This document shows positions 21,589-31,926 of a stretch of DNA of 64,000 nucleotides, in pieces. Source of the stretch: Atrina japonica (lineage: Eukaryota > Mollusca > Bivalvia > Pterioida > Pinnidae); assembly GCA_030159075.1 (NCBI GenBank), contig BROG01001190.1, positions 41,586-105,585 on the forward strand, written 5' to 3'. Numbering within the stretch: the stretch's first letter is position 1; each line of letters starts with the position of its first letter. The notes under the pieces were generated by a model, which had not been told where the DNA came from, made no database searches, and was given only the letters and a program-made list of their open reading frames with translations. The position numbers and the translations under genes are program-made.

Positions 21589-22739
21589 GTATGTACTCTA
21601 GATTTACCATTTTCACACACCACATTTCAGCCAAAAGCACAATTTTTAGTACTCTTGAAAATCCTATGAAGTTTATTGACAAAGGTCCCAGTCACGATTT
21701 AGGTAAGATAAACGTAATAAATACAAAACATGATACTCCGGGGAAAGAATTCCTGGGCAGGGGGCGACTTCTCTGATTGATGGCAGTCAATTGCCCAGGG
21801 GTCCAAGTTCAACATTGGCCAAGATACTTTTGTTATACACCCTTCCCCCCTTAAACATAGTTAGGGGGAGAGGGGTATATTGGAATCAGCATGTATTGCC
21901 TGCTAAAACTAAAAAACCCAAAACTACTTGGTGGATGTCAACCATACTTGGCAGGAAGTGCCTCTTGGGGAAATGAATAAAAACTAAATTTGTCCACAAG
22001 CCTGTTACTAGAAAATCTGTGATGTGTTATGGTAGAATTATGAACTGTTAAGGCTTGGTGGGTCCCTTATGTTAAAATGACGTAAATCTATAGGATATTA
22101 ACCCATATTTATTACTCTCAAAAATTTTTCAATATACATCTTGCTGTTGCACCTAAATGTGACCAATATTGGCTGGTTTGTATACATACTTATTGCTTCT
22201 AAATCATATACTCCTCTGTTTTGTGTTAGTTGAATTGGCTTTGTAACACATAGGCCTGCATGCTTATAATTAGTAGGATGAGTGGTGCATTATTATATGA
22301 CATCATCAAAAATATACCATGATACTGCTCTCCTGAAAACTTAAACTTATGAGGAAGTACACATTAAATGGAGGACTGTAATATATAACAAACATTGAAA
22401 TAATTTGATAAATCTGCTTAGTTTTGAACGTTTTACGTAGTCATACCTGGATGCTAATTTATTTGGATTTAAGATTGCTTTAATGCTACTAAGTTTTTAT
22501 GCCATATGTGATCATTGTGTTTGATAGTGTAATGGGAATTAAAATCTGTTGTCTTCAATATATATAAAACTTTGTGAAAATAAACAGTTAGGCTATAAGT
22601 GACAAAATATAATCTGACAATAATGATAGAGAGTGACTGAAGAAATATAGTTTATGTTCATGATTAGTAAAGATATATATTACAAGGACTGGATATGGTT
22701 GTTTTATGGTTCGTGTTACATTTTAGAACATTTATATCT

Positions 22740-22941
22740 GCCAATGAGATTCTTTCACTTTATTTTGAGGCATAAGGTAGGGAGTCCACTCACAGCAGTG
22801 AAAACGTCATGAAATGCATGTCATGTAAAAAAAACTTGTATATAAATTATGATTTTGTTAAGACTGTTGTGTTTTTGCTATGATATCGTACTTACATTGC
22901 CAATGAGATTCTTTCATTTTATTTTGAGGCATAAAGTAGGT
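22740..22941 (+). repeat. Direct repeat of 42 bp
   Basis: GCCAATGAGATTCTTTCA(C/T)T...TTTTGAGGCATAA(G/A)GTAGG occurs twice, 158 bp apart. The flank of the first copy (GGGAGTCCACTC) is found inverted near 61180. Confidence 0.8.
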
Positions 22942-23605
22942 TTATCATAAAATTATGTGAAGTTTTAGAGCCTACCAGAGACACTGTGAAATCACTATTT
23001 TCATGAGGACCAATATTCGTGGCTTAAGTGGGCAGATTTAACCACATATTTATGACAACAACGAAAATTATTTATCATTACCTTTCTTTGAGCAACCACA
23101 TCCATGAATTTATAATAAGTCCCAATGAAAAAGTAAATTTTCACAAAATTTGGATCCCATGAAAATCATTGCTCACTGTATTGTATTCATTCCATACCTG
23201 TCAGCAAACTCACACATAACTCATCAATATTCATGAATCAGACCTGTTCTACGTAGGAGGTATGTAATGATAAACAGTACTTTGTTATGTTTGTGTAAAA
23301 GTTGCTTACGTCACTGCTATTTTGCATTTTCATCTCATTCATTGTAAAAGCTTTTTTGAATCGTCAAGCGACCAATCATAATGCGTTGAATACATGCACT
23401 TGTAAGTTTTCACTTCCGTTTGCCCACAGGTTCTGAATGAATGTAATATATATGATAGACCTGTGTGGTTTGCGACGATGCATGGAAATAAATGATATCA
23501 CATTATAATTATGGTTCTTTGGATCCTGGCCTGTATCTCAGCGTAGGACTGACTGGTCATTTGTTGAGCTGAACATAATTCATAAATGATAAGACATTTA
23601 GCATT

Positions 23606-23981
23606 TATAGTATTGCTCAAAACGTTTTGTCACAGTCGTTTTAGTAGTTTTGGACTAGAAAGACATGTAGTAGAAAGCTGAAATTTGGACACATATCTGC
23701 CTATATACATGTAGCAGCATTTTGTTTTCTTTTTAAATTTTGATGCAGTAATCAGTATTTTGGCAGTTATGATAAAAAGTCATTTTACTTTGGAACACCC
23801 TATTGACATTCTGAAGAAATACAGCGTCCCAGTGGGGGCATATGACAATCACTGCCCAAAAATCTAAATCGCATCATATAAGCTACATTATGGCCAAATA
23901 TCAAGTTTGTAGTGCATCTCTAAGTTATCTTTTCAAAAACCACTGAAATGTCAGTGACAGAATGTTTTGAGCAATACTATA
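23606..23981. mobile_element. Tc1/mariner-like MITE, 376 bp
   Basis: Inverted ends TATAGTATTGCTCAAAAC and its near-complement GTTTTGAGCAATACTATA, extended by GTTTTGTCA against TGACAGAAT, with TA at each border. The ends resemble Tc1/mariner TIRs. No transposase inside. Confidence 0.8.
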
Positions 23982-24074
23982 GTTCTTTTTGTCTAATTAG
24001 ATATTTGTTTTAGATGTCCAGTTATTCATTAATATCATCTCTCACTTGATAAGCTCCGCTTTTTATATTAATAG

Positions 24075-24224
24075 AGTATATAAAGGACAATATCGGTGAA
24101 TATGATGGGGATGGTGGCGACATATCAGACATTGAAGATGAAGGCATGTCAGATGATGAGGATGATGAGAGCATAGAGGATGAACCTTTGCCACCACCTC
24201 CAAAGAAAATGAAGAAGGAATCTG
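24075..24224 (+). CDS. Acidic exon of the recombinase-like gene
   Basis: After a TATTAATAG acceptor the frame, joined in phase 1 to the preceding exon (Glu at the junction), reads EYIKDNIGEYDGDGG, then a run of Asp/Glu/Ser (SDIEDEGMSDDEDDESIEDE), then PLPPPPKKMKKES, and ends TCTG|GTGAGT in phase 1. It is a disordered acidic linker followed by a Pro run and a short Lys-rich patch that could act as a nuclear localisation signal. The exact phase match to 21588 across 2.5 kb and the strong donor support real splicing. I did not find the next exon with confidence. Confidence 0.65.
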
Positions 24225-24514
24225 GTGAGTTGATTCATTTAGTCATTAACTTATAGCATACAATAGGGTAGGTTTATGAGGAACAGACTTTAAACCCTTA
24301 TAAAGCTAATCGCATATATTGATGTTTTGAGGAGTGGGTTACTTGTATGGCCCTTATATGAGCTTCCATACAATCTAGCAATCCCCTAACAAAGCATGTT
24401 TAGACAGATCCAGTATCACACTATCTTTTAAGAGTATTTTTTTGGCAGTATTCTTACATAGCAGGACATGTAAGACCGAGCTACCCCATGAAATACATCC
24501 CTGTTAGATTAATA

Positions 24515-24670
24515 GAATCTATTACTAGCAATGGTGTGGGATAGAGAAATCTCACACCCCAGGGCATAGACTTGTCGTCTAAGGCGAGGTTTACCAAGTC
24601 TTAGACAATAAATCTATGTCCTAAGGTGCGAGATTTTTCTTTCTCATAACCATTACTAGTGATTGATTCT
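24515..24670. mobile_element. Fold-back MITE, about 156 bp
   Basis: Left arm ATTACTAGCAATGGTGTGGG, GAAATCTCACACC, CATAGACTTGTCGTCTAAG. Right arm CTTAGACAATAAATCTATG, GGTGCGAGATTT, AACCATTACTAGT. Arms of about 70-75 nt, imperfect, small loop. Further GAGAC/GTGAGAAAAATCT words follow to 24890, suggesting a second, broken copy. Confidence 0.75.
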
Positions 24671-25691
24671 TTTTTTCACACCTTCACAGCAGCAGCTATA
24701 AAAATAAAGACTAACAACGTGTTTTTCTACACGTCAAATGGCTTTCAAAGTAGTATCAAATGAACATTAAACATGATGCATGATGTCACAATATTTCATT
24801 GTGACATCACAATTGTGGCATGAGCTGTCTCACCCTAGGTCGAGACAGAAAAATCTCAGGAAAACTCAATTACAGGTGTGAGAAAAATCTGTATTGCATG
24901 GGTTTGACATCACAATGGTAGAACAATCAAATGACGTCATGCGGCTGTGCCATTTGCGTTGATTTGTCGAATATTATCTAATTTTGTGACATAGACAGGT
25001 TTGCAAATGTTTATTTACTGATCCAAGATGTGCCCTTTTTGGGCCTGTCTGCGGGTATGCATCTTTAACTATTTCCTGGGTATAAAAAATAACTTGTGTT
25101 GAAATTAAGTATATGATGTATTGCACCCCGGAGCTTCCTTCTGGATTTCATGACCCACTTTTGAAAATCAAAATTATGAATGCTGTGCAATCAGATTGAT
25201 TGATTGATGTTTAACATATGGTTCAGGCTATGGAAAAAGCAGCACTTGTGAGGGCTTTTGCAGTCAATATACAAATGATGAAAGTGCCGGGCAAGCTTGA
25301 TTGTGTAAACGCTGCAAAGAAGGAAGTTTGCCTTGCCAAATTTGACTGGAAGAAAATAAAATATGGCATTTACAACATTATAAAATTTCATTGATTTGTA
25401 AAGAATATTTCATTGTTACTCATTTAATGGCTAAGAAAATCTTTCTTGTGGTCTATGTGTGTACAAAAGTAAAAGCTGCACACAACAGTACATTTCAGAT
25501 GTGGAATCTACACATTGTGCAACATTACAATGCATAACTATTAAATTGAAAGGGTGTTTGTAAGCTTAATTATTGTTTTGAATGCATTTTTTATGTGTAA
25601 TTACACATTTACGCATCTTATCTGTAGCTCTCAGTAAATGGGTATTATTAGAATATTTTTAACTTATTGTGCACTAGTGGTGCGTATTTTT
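24671..25691. other. Non-coding stretch
   Basis: Contains a small perfect-type hairpin GTCACAATATTTCATTGTGAC at about 24785. No exon recognised. Confidence 0.35.
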
Positions 25692-26125
25692 AGCTCGCCC
25701 TCTCGAAGAGAGAGAGAGAGAGAGCTTATGCTATACCCCTGGCGTGAGGGTGAACAGGTTAAAGTTTTTGGGACAAGCTTATAGAGGCTTGCCATTTCTT
25801 CAATTTTGCTTCTAGGGTGCTGATATTTTGCATGGAGGTTCATTTTGGGTTAAAATTGATGCTGTGCTGTCAAAATGGGAAATTTTTTTTGAAATTTTTG
25901 AAATTTTTCACATGTTTTTGACTTAACTTTTGTGACCAAAAAATTCACCAGGTTCATGTTTTAGTGGGTAAGTCTATAGAGGCTTGCCATTCTTATATTA
26001 TTCATGCCAAAACGTTTGTACATGGTAATTATAATGTGAAAACTAATGTTTCTTTCAATATTGACTATTTATGTTGGGCGTTGGGAGAACGTTAGGTGGC
26101 TTTGACACCATCTCTGGTTTTAAAT
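25692..26125. repeat. Dispersed-repeat-like segment
   Basis: Begins TTTTAGCTCGCCCTCTCGAA, followed by a (GA)n run and GAGCTTATGC; the phrase (A/T)AGAGGCTTGCCATT is repeated at 25784 and 25979. This style is typical of abundant molluscan repeats, but no second copy is in the window. Confidence 0.4.
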
Positions 26126-26436
26126 AAGTCTTGTTACTGCTATTTCTCTGAAAGAAATAGAAGGATCCTTTTAGAATGTGACAACAATTCTTAACAATAT
26201 TTTTCATACATTCTTCATAGGAGCCTTATGACACTTCAACTAATAGCCTCATGGTGACATATTAAGATGAATTCTTTATTAACCTTTTTTTTTTTACTTT
26301 GCTGACAACTCAAGAACCACAAGGTCAACACTTTCACAAAAGTTTCAGGGTCGTAGGTGTTAAAAACTACAGATTGAAATGAATTTTTAAATATAATTAA
26401 GGTTGAAGGGAAACGGCTACTAACATTTTCTGCAAA

Positions 26437-26600
26437 TCAATTACATGTATGCTCAGTAAGAGATCAGATGGGTCAAAAATCTGTTGTATTTACACATAAC
26501 ACACAATCAGAAGTAAGTGATGTATTGAGAAAATCAACATGTTACAAATCTTTGATTTGAAAGAGGAATACCAAGACATATCAAAGTCCATGGGGTACTG
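26437..26600 (+). pseudogene. Fragment of a recombinase-like domain
   Basis: Shifting frames read RDQMGQKSVVFTHNTQSEVSDVLRKS and then FDLKEEYQDISKSMGY. These correspond to RSDVSKYLFTKADNTQPIRGCDVLRKF and LGLKEEHQDMLAKFMGH of the intact exon at 20155-21588. The Arg-box part and the Tyr end are missing. It lies about 5 kb downstream on the same strand, so it is probably the remnant of a local duplication. Confidence 0.7.
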
Positions 26601-27537
26601 TAAAACTATTTTATTTTAGTGCAGTCAATATACAGTGTTGTGGTACATGTAAATGAAAACCTTTTCAGGTAGTATAGAATTAGCGCTTACAATAAAATAA
26701 GCATATTTCAGTTTAGTATTATAATATCAGCGCAAGTAATATCTTAGTGCATTATTCATTTCTGTGAAAATCACAAATATTTAACTAGCATTAAAATTTC
26801 GTGTTTTGCAGTATGTCTACTATGATGTTAAAGTACATCAAGAATACATGGTTTTCAAGAAAGTCCAAAGTCAAGGATAATCAGTACTGAAAAGAAGTGA
26901 AAACCATTTTATAGTGAACGCCAAGATTATATTTGGCTCTTGTAACTTGTGTTAATATATTATGCAACACAACGTAACATAAATGTAGTGTATGTGAATT
27001 TATGAATGAAGTGTTAGTAGAAATTCTATTTGAATTACATACCAAAAATGAACTTGTATCTACAGTACTGCCGTTAAATTGTTAAACGGTTGATGGCCGT
27101 AAGATTGATTTCTTAGAATAAAGACATTGAAGAAAAGTCTTTGTATTTTTTTTATTGCACTGTTTATTTATTTACAACCTCTGCACTTCAGGAGGCTATT
27201 TAAAAATGATCCATGTGTAACATACAGTGATTCATAGCCTCAGCATTATCAAAATCCTGCTTTGACAAGACCACATCATAAAAAGGTATTATCAAAGATT
27301 GAATTGAGTTGTTTTTACAACTATGGATACCTTGTTCATCATTTAATTCAAATATTTTCCCAATTCTTGGATTAAAGATAAACAAATCTATAAGGCTCAA
27401 GTGACCTATTTCCATTTGTCTTCATCCATTGTTGTCCAAAAAGTGTTATATTTTGAACTTAAAGTTAAAAATTGCTGAAACAGTTTCCTGACTTCACAAT
27501 TGCATAAAATGTGTACAAATACCAATTAATAGAATCC
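26601..27537. other. Possible 3' region of the recombinase-like gene
   Basis: A GTTTTGCAG acceptor at about 26819 opens a short frame ending near 26910, and an AATAAA lies at about 27118. These could mark a last exon and a polyadenylation site, but reading on in the phase of the preceding exon gives an immediate stop, so the assignment is weak. Confidence 0.2.
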
Positions 27538-27881
27538 TTAAAGGGGTATTCCTGATATCTAAATAGGAGAAATATGGTTTTTCTTTCCATAGCCAATGCA
27601 CTGAATAAAAGTAATATATTAGCAAGTAAAGTATGTATCTGCATGCATTGTTTAAAGTACACGTGCATACATTATTCTGTACTACGCGAATATAATGGCG
27701 GCCCGCCAATAAGTTCTGTGAAGTTAAATTTCAGACAAGCAGTCAATTTACCCGCTGCTTACCAGTGTATTTAATTTCTGAAAGTTGAATATTAACTTAT
27801 TTGGAGCATACAAATAAATGATTTTTGGGTTGTTTTCTTCTACTGAAACGTAGTCATCTGTTACCAGGAATACCCCTTTAA
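27538..27881. mobile_element. TTAA-flanked MITE, 344 bp (Kolobok/piggyBac-like)
   Basis: TTAA + AGGGGTATTCCTG on the left is mirrored exactly by CAGGAATACCCCT + TTAA on the right: a perfect 13-bp TIR with a TTAA target duplication. No transposase. It sits at the outer edge of the tail of RT copy B. Confidence 0.9.
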
Positions 27882-27889
27882 TACTTTGT

Positions 27890-28250
27890 CTAGTGTAACT
27901 TGTCCTGTCACGTAATGAATAGAAAGAAAAATAAAAAATATACCGGACGACAAACGAGGGCAGAGACGTAACTCAAAGATAAAAAACAGACAAAACACGG
28001 AAACTAAAGAAACAAACAATGACGAGATACAACATAAACCCCTATAAAAACCAGGGGTGACATCAGGTGGTCCGGGTAAGAGTAATCCTGCCCTGACCCA
28101 CACGTGACACCCGCACTATTGTTCCCATAAGTCAATAAACTGCAAATGATATTACAGTATAATCGGGATAATGGCATAGTCATATTAAGTTAAACCTCTA
28201 GACAGAGTCGAGGTAAAATGTCACAGATGATTTGGTTTACAGACTTACCA
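27890..28250 (-). repeat. 3' tail of RT copy B
   Basis: On the minus strand this follows the RT relic. It contains GCGGGTGTCACGTG, CCACCTGATGTCACCCC, TGGTTTTTATAGGGGTTTATG. The order matches the other tails (GCGGGTGTGACCGG, CACCTGATCCCACCTC, TGGTTTCCAGAGGTCC) but the sequence differs, so it belongs to a second subfamily. Confidence 0.6.
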
Positions 28251-28840
28251 AAAGGCAAGACGACTTTGTGTCCACCAAAGAACTTTTTCAGAGCTTTTAT
28301 CAGCCATGGGTTAACGTATCATTGTATCGAGAGCTTTTCTGTCAAAATTATACAGTGCGACAAAAAGTCATGGTAATCAGAGCTAGCTCTAGCGTAGTGA
28401 ATAAGTTGGAATATGTAAACTCCGTAAGCAGGAGATGCTGGTATATTACTGCTGAGAAAAGGGAAAATTGACGATGGTAAAATTAAAATCATCATAAAGT
28501 CTAGTGGTAAGATGTTCATTACCGTCGTGTTCAAGGAAAATGTCCAAGTAAGTTGCATATTTAGGAGAATCAGATTTTTCTTTCAAATTCAGGAGGATAA
28601 ATTCGATGAAGGTAGTTGACAATATTGTCATTATTGAGAGACAGAACATCGTCAATGTATCAGAACGTGAGATTAAACTTTTAAGGAAGTGGTTTGTCTC
28701 CCCTTTTCATAAAACCCTGCCGAAATTCTGCCCCATAGGGATCCCAATGGTTTGTTTGAAGTTCCTGCCAATAAACTCTACGAAAATGGCGTCTATGAGA
28801 ACGTCGATCATAGTAATTATTTTATTCTCGGAGCATTTGA
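28250..28840 (-). pseudogene. Decayed reverse transcriptase, copy B
   Basis: Minus-strand relic of the RT family. Blocks in order are IDAIFVEF...KQTIGIPMGQN (about 28740-28800), YIDDVLSLNNDNIVNYLHRIYPPEFE (about 28590-28670), ATYLDIFLEHDGNEHLTTRLYDDFNFTIVNF (about 28460-28560) and IPASPAYGVYIFQLIHYARA (about 28380-28440). Then come KALKKFFGGHK remnants. Several frame changes; the APLLADLFL box is destroyed. Not functional. Confidence 0.8.
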
Positions 28841-29132
28841 TTTAGCAATCTGAATCTGAACAAAATGGGAACTGTTGTGGTTTATAACTGATTACCTGTA
28901 TCTCTGTTTGCCATTTTTTGTATTTGAAAGAGTTTGTAATGAGATCATGAAGTCTAGATTTATTTTACAAACTTTAATAAACAAGTGAAAAAACATACAA
29001 AATTTAAACAATAACTGAAGTTATTGCATTTCATAAAATTTCACATTTTTGCATCTGTGACGGTGATCTTTTGACCTATGACCTTGACCAAGTTTCATGC
29101 ACATCTACACTTACTTATGTATCTATGGTCCA
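28841..29132. other. Host DNA flanking the nested element
   Basis: Unassigned. Its right end (...CTATGGTCCA) joins seamlessly to the sequence at 30335 once the inserted element is removed. Confidence 0.4.
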
Positions 29133-29220
29133 CATTGGCGGATTTAGGGGAGGAGTTGCGGGGGTTGCACCCCCCCCCCTTCTAGAAAATTTCAAAAATA
29201 AGAAAAACAAGAGAAGAAGA

Positions 29221-29226
<6 letters not shown>

Positions 29227-29278
<52 letters not shown>
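29227..29278. repeat. (GA)n microsatellite
   Basis: About 26 GA units inside the hAT-like element. Confidence 0.97.
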
Positions 29279-29281
<3 letters not shown>

Positions 29282-29885
29282 GCGATGTATTACACTTTTC
29301 TAAACCTTAGTCCATATATGCCCTTATAAGGACTTGTTTCGAGATGGAATTTTTTTTAAAAAATTGTTCTCACTCATAAATTCGTGGCCTGATCAAGTTA
29401 GCTGTTACAAGAAAGATATCAATAGAACCGTAGGTTGCATCAGTTTCTTCCTACAGTGTTATATGGGCAATAGATATATATCGTTCCAGCTGGTGTAATT
29501 TCAATCTTCAAAGTCTTTGAGCAATGTCTTATGAATGTAGTTTCCTCTTGAATATACTCTTGGTTTTTGGCATAGTGTTCAAACTCAACTAATGAGGATT
29601 GAATGGTAGAAACTATTGTTGAGCAAATTTATTTTAGACTAATTTAATGCTAAACTAAGTAAAATTTGAAAAGAAAAATTTTAATTTTTTAAAAAAAAAA
29701 TGGGAAAGATAACAACAATGGCCGATTTAAATCAAGGCATTCCTGTCTCTGGTTCTCAAACTTGGCACTATGAGAGTGCATTAAAAGCTACATTTACAAG
29801 TAATTTCAGTGACTTATTTGCTGTTTTTGTTCTAGCTTCAGGGGGGCAAGCCCCCCCCCCTCCAATTTAACTTTGTCCTTTGCAG

Positions 29886-30127
29886 CAGGGACCGCAGTGG
29901 TCCAGTGGTTAAGGCGTTGGTCTTTAAAACACACGGATCTCTCACCTCCTAGGTGTAGGTTCGAATCTCACTGAAGACAACGAAAATATTCTTTCCGCGT
30001 CTAGTGTGGGAAAGTTGCCAGTAACTTGCCGTAGGTAAGTGGTTTCCTCCCGGCACTCCGGTTTCCTCCACCATTGAAACTGGCATGTCTGTGCATGATC
30101 ATATGTAAAACAACAAACCCACCACCA
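29886..30127 (+). mobile_element. tRNA-derived SINE with 13-bp TSD
   Basis: A tRNA-like head (TGGTCCAGTGGTTAAGGCG as A box; GGTTCGAATCTCA as B box) is followed by a body with GTGGGAAAGTTGCCAGTAAC and TTTCCTCC. It is flanked by a perfect 13-bp direct repeat, TTGTCCTTTGCAG (29873-29885 and 30128-30140), which defines both ends and indicates LINE-type retrotransposition. It belongs to the same family as 57674-57923 but lacks the (AATC)n tail. Confidence 0.93.
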
Positions 30128-30334
30128 TTGTCCTTTGCAGAATAGGAACAATAATCATAAAAAAAAATTGTGATTCGGTATTTCTTATTTTACTTCTTTA
30201 ACAAAATTTCCGTTTTGTAACAGTGTGTCAGTCGGACCTCAATTGCATCCAATGGTAAATATGTGCTGGTAAAAAATTCTCAACCTCCCCTTTCCCCCCA
30301 CCTTTCAAAAATTCCTGGATCCGCCCGTGGTCCA

Positions 30335-30825
30335 AGTTTCAATATTGTAAGTAGTACCGTTCTTGAGTGAATCTTGGGGAAATAATAATAATAAACAGAA
30401 CAAAAGCAAAAGGTCTTTCCACCGGAAAAGATGGAAAGCCATCATGACAAGATGTTTTATGTACAGAAGGCTACTTTTTAACAACATTTCTTGTCTTAGG
30501 CCGGTGTAAATATAACTCTGATATAAGTACTTGTTTATTTTTATAAAATAACAGTAACAAAAAAGAGTAAAATAAGTATCATAGAATACTGATAGGGCCT
30601 ACAATATCCGTGGCCTTATGTTGTCTTTGTTTACTGTACATAACGAGTTTATTTTTTTGAAAAGGAGATTCTCTTATCCAAACAGGCAAACCACGTGATG
30701 TCGCTCAGGTGCGTTTTAAGCCTTAGGTCGGCAATGATATGATATTGACAATAGTCCTTTCCTTTCGTTTCAAAACTCTAAGCAACTAGATTCACAATAA
30801 ACAAGACAATCAGTGTGCTCTTCTA
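30335..30825. other. Non-coding stretch
   Basis: Resumption of the host sequence after the nested insertion. No gene seen. Confidence 0.4.
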
Positions 30826-31895
30826 CGAGTACATCATGATATTATTTCATAACTTGACAAGCTACAAACAACGATTTATTGCACAATCGTTCAAATGTGT
30901 AACCAAACCACTATCTAAACTTTTAACAACTATTTTAAAAGCTGTTAAAGATGGACTTCAAACATATTGTGATGTCGCCTTCTCACGTAGTGGTATCAAT
31001 CAGATGTGGATTCTTCAAAATTGTTTTAGACAAACTAGAATCACAATCCAAGTCTCTTATTTCTCATATTACAACTTTTGATGATTCTTCACTTTGCACA
31101 ACAATTCCACATGACAAACTTAAATCAAGATTACCAATGTTCGCCATCACAAAAAAATGGCAAACGCCGCTATCAATACCTTGTTTTTAACGAGAACAGA
31201 ACTTATTTTGTCATCAACCACTCTGATTGCACTACCAAATACACAGAAGACGACATCATCATTGATTTTCTAATAGACAACATATTTGTGAATTTTGGTG
31301 GCAGAATATTTCAACAAACTGTATACCAATTGGCACGAACTGCGCACCTCTTCTAGCGGATCTATTTTTGTACTCTTACGAAGCTGAGTTAATTCAAAAT
31401 CGAATCAAAGAAAGAAATCGAACACTTGCCAAGATGTTTAGTCTCAAGTTCAGATACATTGATGATGTCATATCTTGAACTCAGCCTCGTATCTTGATTT
31501 GCACCTCGAACATGATAAGAAAGGTAGACTTTCCATCCGTATTTATGACAAACGTGATGATTTAGATTTTCAGATTGTGAACTTCCCTTACCTCTGTAGC
31601 ACCATACCAAGTTCTCCAGCATATGGAGTGTATATTTCACAGTTGATACGGTACTCGCGAGCCTGTTCGGAACACCATAATTTCTTACAACGTTGTGTAG
31701 AGTAGTACTTACTAAAAACTACTTAAACAAGGATATATAAGACCTCGACTTGTGAAAACTCTTAAGAAGTTCTATGGTCGACATCATGAACTGGTGAAAC
31801 GATATAACGTTTCTGTTTGTCAATTAACCAACTACATCTTTTCTTCAATGTCTATTGGTAATGTGTTTACTCTTTAACTTACTAATTTACGATCC
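30826..31895 (+). pseudogene. Decayed reverse transcriptase, copy C
   Basis: This is the longest RT relic here. Blocks across several frames are YKQRFIAQSFKCVTKPLSKLLTTILKAVKDGLQTYCD (30860-30975), SRSGINQMW, CTTIPHDKLKS, NGKRRYQYLVF, RTYFVINHSDCTTKYTEDDIIIDFLIDNIFVNFGGRIFQQT (31200-31320), PIGTNCAPLLADLFLYSYEAELIQ (about 31325-31400), FRYIDDVIS (about 31450), SASYLDLHLEHD...IYDKRDDLDFQIVNF...SPAYGVYISQLIRYSRAC (31480-31675), and a C-terminal KFYGRHHELVKRYNVSV...-like block (about 31770-31820). At least four frame changes. It carries no tail module; LINE sequence follows within about 40 bp. Confidence 0.8.
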
Positions 31896-31926
31896 TATGG
31901 CGCCTTTTTAGTACCCTTATACTAAT

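Larger units (their letters stand above)
21589..24074 (+). other. Intron of the recombinase-like gene
   Basis: The frame stays open into this intron to 21776. The intron hosts a doubled 42-bp motif (22740, 22898) and a Tc1/mariner-like MITE (23606-23981). The donor and acceptor phases match (1 and 1). Confidence 0.55.
29133..30329. mobile_element. hAT-like element with GGCGGAT termini
   Basis: The left end CATTGGCGGATTTAGG and the right end CCTGGATCCGCCCGTG form imperfect inverted repeats of the widespread CAGTGGCGGATCCAG type. The host word TGGTCCA occurs at 29126-29132 and again at 30328-30334; if the element ends in TG, as its TIR suggests, the unambiguous duplicated part is GTCCA. The 1.2-kb body contains a (GA)n run, C-runs and one SINE inserted later (29886-30127). 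No transposase was recognised. Confidence 0.7.

Noticed and set aside
29886..29965. Possible tRNA gene (A and B boxes)
   Set aside because: The head continues into a SINE body flanked by a target duplication, and the cloverleaf stems do not pair well; a SINE, not a tRNA gene.
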